The notes below the pieces were generated by a model, which saw only the letters and a list, made by a program, of their open reading frames with translations, was not told the DNA's origin and did no database searches. Below are positions 5,475-7,632 of a stretch of DNA of 7,632 nucleotides, piece after piece. A program made the translations under genes and the position numbers. The DNA is taken from assembly GCA_003151595.1 (NCBI GenBank), contig PLXW01000055.1, positions 1-7,632 of the forward strand, in the 5' to 3' direction. Source of the stretch: Myxococcales bacterium. Its GTDB lineage: Bacteria > Myxococcota > Polyangia > Polyangiales > Polyangiaceae. Within the stretch, counting starts at the first letter, position 1. Every line of letters begins with the position of its first letter.

Positions 5475-6383
5475 TCACATCCCGCCCTTCTGCAGCGTCA
5501 TGATCATCGGCGAGACGATCAGGATGAGGATGGCCACGAAGACGAGCATCAGCGGCGCGACCATCGCCACGCCGGCCTTAGACGCCGCTTCTTCGGCGCG
5601 AACGCTCCGACGGTTGCGCGACACCTCGGCCTGGATGCGCAGCACGTTCGCCACCGGGTTCCCGCGCTGCTCGGCTTGCACGACGGCGCCCACGAACTCC
5701 TTCACCGAATCTGACGGCACGCGCGCCGCGAAGTCTTCGAGCGTCTGCGCGCGCGTTCGTCCGAGCTGGAGCCCCTGGAGGATCAGCGTGAACTCCTCGA
5801 CCATCGGGTCTTCCGGCGCGCCCGACTTCTCGACCACCTGGCGCACGGCGCCCGGAAAATCGAGCCCCGCGCCCATCCCCAGTGCGAGCAGATCGATCGC
5901 GTACGGAAGCCGGCGGTTAACGTCCTTGAAGCGCTCGGCTGCGGTGCTCGAGATCGTCATGTACGGCGCGACGACGCCGAACAAGCAGCTGGCGATGACG
6001 GCGAGCGCGCCCATTCCGCTGAGCGCGCCGATGAGCAGCCCGGCCACGAGCCCCACGACTCCGGTGACGATGCTGAGCCCCACGACCTCCTCAGGCAGGA
6101 GCCCCAGGAAGTCTCCAGCGATCGAGATCTGATGATTGAGCTGCGCCTTCCAGTCGTCGCTCATCATCCCGGACACGCGCATCCCCAGCCAGCGAACGAG
6201 CGGCTCGATCGGCGCCCACGACTCGTTCTTCTCGAGCGCGCGCTGCCGCTTCAACCCGCGGAGCCCCATGCGCTTTCCGTCGCCGAGCGGCGCGTTGGCC
6301 GCGGCGTACGCGAAGAAGAAGAGCGTCGTGCCCACCGCGAGGTAGAGCAGCACCTTCAAGATCATGATGCGTTGAATCGTCAT
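5475..6383 (-). CDS. tadC: TadC, inner-membrane platform protein (302 aa)
   Basis: A type II secretion F-domain (T2SSF) protein that, with TadB, forms the inner-membrane platform on which the CpaF ATPase acts. Membrane helices: about 8-29, a pair at about 100-121 and 124-143, and a C-terminal one at about 272-295. The T2SSF core lies between, starting at RRLPYAIDLLALGMGAGLDF (157-176) and including the QAEQRGNPVANVLR segment, the usual TadC counterpart of the GxxL motif region. Length is normal for TadC. The frame stays open far upstream, but that extension is Arg-rich and is the antiphase shadow of tadB; the ATG at 6383 overlaps the tadB stop as ATGA and begins a sensible hydrophobic N-terminus. 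A weak GGTGGA precedes it, consistent with translational coupling. Confidence 0.95.
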   Translation of the reverse strand: MTIQRIMILKVLLYLAVGTTLFFFAYAAANAPLGDGKRMGLRGLKRQRALEKNESWAPIEPLVRWLGMRVSGMMSDDWKAQLNHQISIAGDFLGLLPEEVVGLSIVTGVVGLVAGLLIGALSGMGALAVIASCLFGVVAPYMTISSTAAERFKDVNRRLPYAIDLLALGMGAGLDFPGAVRQVVEKSGAPEDPMVEEFTLILQGLQLGRTRAQTLEDFAARVPSDSVKEFVGAVVQAEQRGNPVANVLRIQAEVSRNRRSVRAEEAASKAGVAMVAPLMLVFVAILILIVSPMIMTLQKGGM

Positions 6384-7249
6384 ATGTCCACCGTGAGGAC
6401 TTTGCGCGCGACGAGCAGCGCGCCCACCCAGAACGTGCACGCGATCGTGATGACGATGTACCCGACGAACGACTGCTGAAGGACGTCGAAGTACCCGTGC
6501 TGAACGGCGTTGAACGCGCCGCAGATCGCGAACGGAAACACCGCGAGCACCCACAGCTGCGCGCGCCCTTCGCTGGTCTTCGTCTTCACCACGCCTTCGA
6601 GCCGATTCATCTCGCGGATGGTCGACGCCGTCGTCTCCAGAACGACCGGGAGATTCCCGCCGACCTGCAGCCCGATGAGCACCGCGCTCAGCGCCGAGTC
6701 CATCGCGCGGCTCCCGATGCGCGACGACATGTTCACCAGCGACTGCTCGAGCGTGTTGCCGACGCGCATCTCTTTGACGACGCGCTCGATCTCTTGCCGC
6801 GTCGGATTGTGCAAGATCGGAACGACCGCTTGAAGCGCGGCGGCCGGACCGGGCACCGTCTTCATCGAGTTGGCGAGCGCCAGGATGAAGCCGTCGATCT
6901 GGAACTCGAGCTTCTCGATCCGCTTCTTCCGCTCCTGCGCCAGCCACACCGCGGGCCCGACGATCGCCGCGGGCACGATGAGGAACCAGTACGGCACCGG
7001 GAAGAGCGCGACGTGAACGGCGAGCACGAGGAAGACCACGATGAGCTGGCCGCGCACGATCTTCTTCGACGACCCCTCCATGAAGAGGAGGCGCAACGTC
7101 CTGTCGAGGTAGCTCGTGTAGCGAGCCCACAGGCGCGTGATGAAGTTGTCGCCGTAGACCGAGACGTGTGTCGCGGCCCACATGCCGAGGAAGGCGAGGA
7201 TCATCCCGCCGAACTTCAGCGCGTCCATCGTGCTGATGTGCAGTCTCAC
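6380..7249 (-). CDS. tadB: TadB, inner-membrane platform protein (289 aa, GTG start)
   Basis: A T2SSF-family platform protein, partner of TadC and of the CpaF ATPase. Membrane segments: about 10-29, two close ones at about 68-84 and 87-103, and two near the C-terminus at about 233-250 and 261-281. The soluble T2SSF domain (about 112-228) carries the family pattern QIDGFILALANSMK at 117-130 and LQVGGNLPVVLE at 194-205. The order TadA-TadB-TadC is the standard Tad arrangement. The start is GTG at 7249, overlapping the upstream cpaF stop as GTGA, with AGGAG at 7264-7260, 10 bases before it. The ATG at codon 8 is the alternative but has no such spacing. The stop overlaps tadC as ATGA. Confidence 0.95.
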   Translation of the reverse strand: MRLHISTMDALKFGGMILAFLGMWAATHVSVYGDNFITRLWARYTSYLDRTLRLLFMEGSSKKIVRGQLIVVFLVLAVHVALFPVPYWFLIVPAAIVGPAVWLAQERKKRIEKLEFQIDGFILALANSMKTVPGPAAALQAVVPILHNPTRQEIERVVKEMRVGNTLEQSLVNMSSRIGSRAMDSALSAVLIGLQVGGNLPVVLETTASTIREMNRLEGVVKTKTSEGRAQLWVLAVFPFAICGAFNAVQHGYFDVLQQSFVGYIVITIACTFWVGALLVARKVLTVDI

Positions 7250-7632
7250 AGGTACGACTCTCCTGGTTTGACGAGACCCATGACGATGAAGTCGTTCAAG
7301 AACGACGGCAGGAACCCGGTCGGCCGGAACTCGCCGATGACTTTCCCCTTCGCGCCCGTGCCGGTGCGGACGAACTGGAAGATCGGGACGAGCTCGATGT
7401 CGCCTTCGTCGTTGATGCCGGTGATCTCGGTGATGGCCGTCACCTTGCGCGTGCCGTCGGACATGCGCGACTGCTGAACGAGCAGGTGCACGCTGCCGGC
7501 GATCTGCTCGCGAATGGCGCGCACCGGGAGCTCGATGCCGGCCATCAAGCAGAGCGTCTCGAGGCGCGCGACCGCTTCGCGCGCGCTGTTGGCGTGCGTG
7601 GTGGTGAGCGAGCCGTCGTGGCCGGTGTTCAT
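7246..7632 (-). CDS. cpaF: CpaF/TadA-type secretion ATPase, C-terminal part (runs off right edge)
   Basis: The C-terminal 128 residues of a Tad pilus assembly ATPase; the frame is open to the window edge. The first visible residues, MNTGHDGSLTTTHANSAR, are the His-box region found just after Walker B in this family, so the Met at the edge is internal and the N-terminal domain, Walker A and Walker B lie outside. The segment RLETLCLMAGIELPVRAIR and the region with SRMSDGTRKVTAITEI are typical for CpaF. It is immediately followed by tadB (GTGA overlap), which is the usual place for the main Tad ATPase, so this is probably the canonical copy and the one at 2869-4026 the extra one. It differs from that copy in the His box (TTTHANS against GTLHATH). 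Confidence 0.93.
   Translation of the reverse strand: MNTGHDGSLTTTHANSAREAVARLETLCLMAGIELPVRAIREQIAGSVHLLVQQSRMSDGTRKVTAITEITGINDEGDIELVPIFQFVRTGTGAKGKVIGEFRPTGFLPSFLNDFIVMGLVKPGESYL

Noticed and set aside
4643..5503. 286-codon plus-strand open frame opposite the FHA protein
   Set aside because: Low-complexity Arg/His/Leu-rich shadow; the minus-strand frame has a clear FHA domain and membrane helix.
6384..7181. N-terminal extension of tadC into the tadB region
   Set aside because: The extension is Arg-rich and antiphase to tadB; the ATGA overlap and normal TadC length favour the start at 6383.
6497..7477. 326-codon plus-strand open frame opposite tadB and cpaF
   Set aside because: Charged, motif-free shadow spanning the boundary of two well-identified minus-strand genes.

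Overview
The window looks like a chromosomal stretch from a high-GC deltaproteobacterium-type organism, most likely a myxobacterium (Myxococcota). The reasons are strongly G/C-biased third codon positions, exported proteins rich in Asp-Ala-Gly / Asp-Gly-Gly linkers, FHA and TPR domains attached to a secretion machine, and a glycine-rich lipoprotein of a kind common in that phylum. This placement is inferred from style; there is no rRNA or other marker gene here.

All eight genes I accept lie on the minus strand, so transcription runs from the right edge to the left. From right to left they are: the C-terminal part of a CpaF/TadA secretion ATPase (cut by the right edge); TadB; TadC; an FHA-domain protein with one membrane helix; a TPR lipoprotein resembling TadD; a second, complete CpaF/TadA ATPase; a 481-residue protein with a divergent FHA-like domain, a long Pro/Gln/Ala-rich linker, one membrane helix and a C-terminal TPR-like hairpin; a small cysteine-rich exported protein; and, after a 103-base gap, the start of a glycine-rich lipoprotein cut by the left edge.

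The first seven form one tightly packed transcription unit. Four junctions share 4 bases (one GTGA, three ATGA between stop and start), one has a 1-base gap, and one overlaps by 20 bases. They encode the inner-membrane motor and platform of a Tad/Flp-type pilus or Tad-like machine: ATPase (CpaF), platform (TadB, TadC), an outer-membrane-directed TPR lipoprotein, and two FHA-TM-TPR proteins that could link cytoplasm and periplasm. The pilin, prepilin peptidase, secretin and TadZ/CpaE are not in the window.

The most interesting points are two clearly diverged CpaF ATPases in one operon, and a pair of FHA-TM-TPR proteins whose FHA domains both appear to lack the phosphothreonine-binding Arg and Ser. 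That recalls the structural FHA domains of type III secretion ring proteins more than phospho-sensors. A 15-base tandem repeat in the linker of the larger FHA protein also gives a strong G-quadruplex motif on the plus (template) strand. No RNA gene, CRISPR array, insertion sequence or attachment site was seen, and no stretch over 300 bases lacks a gene.
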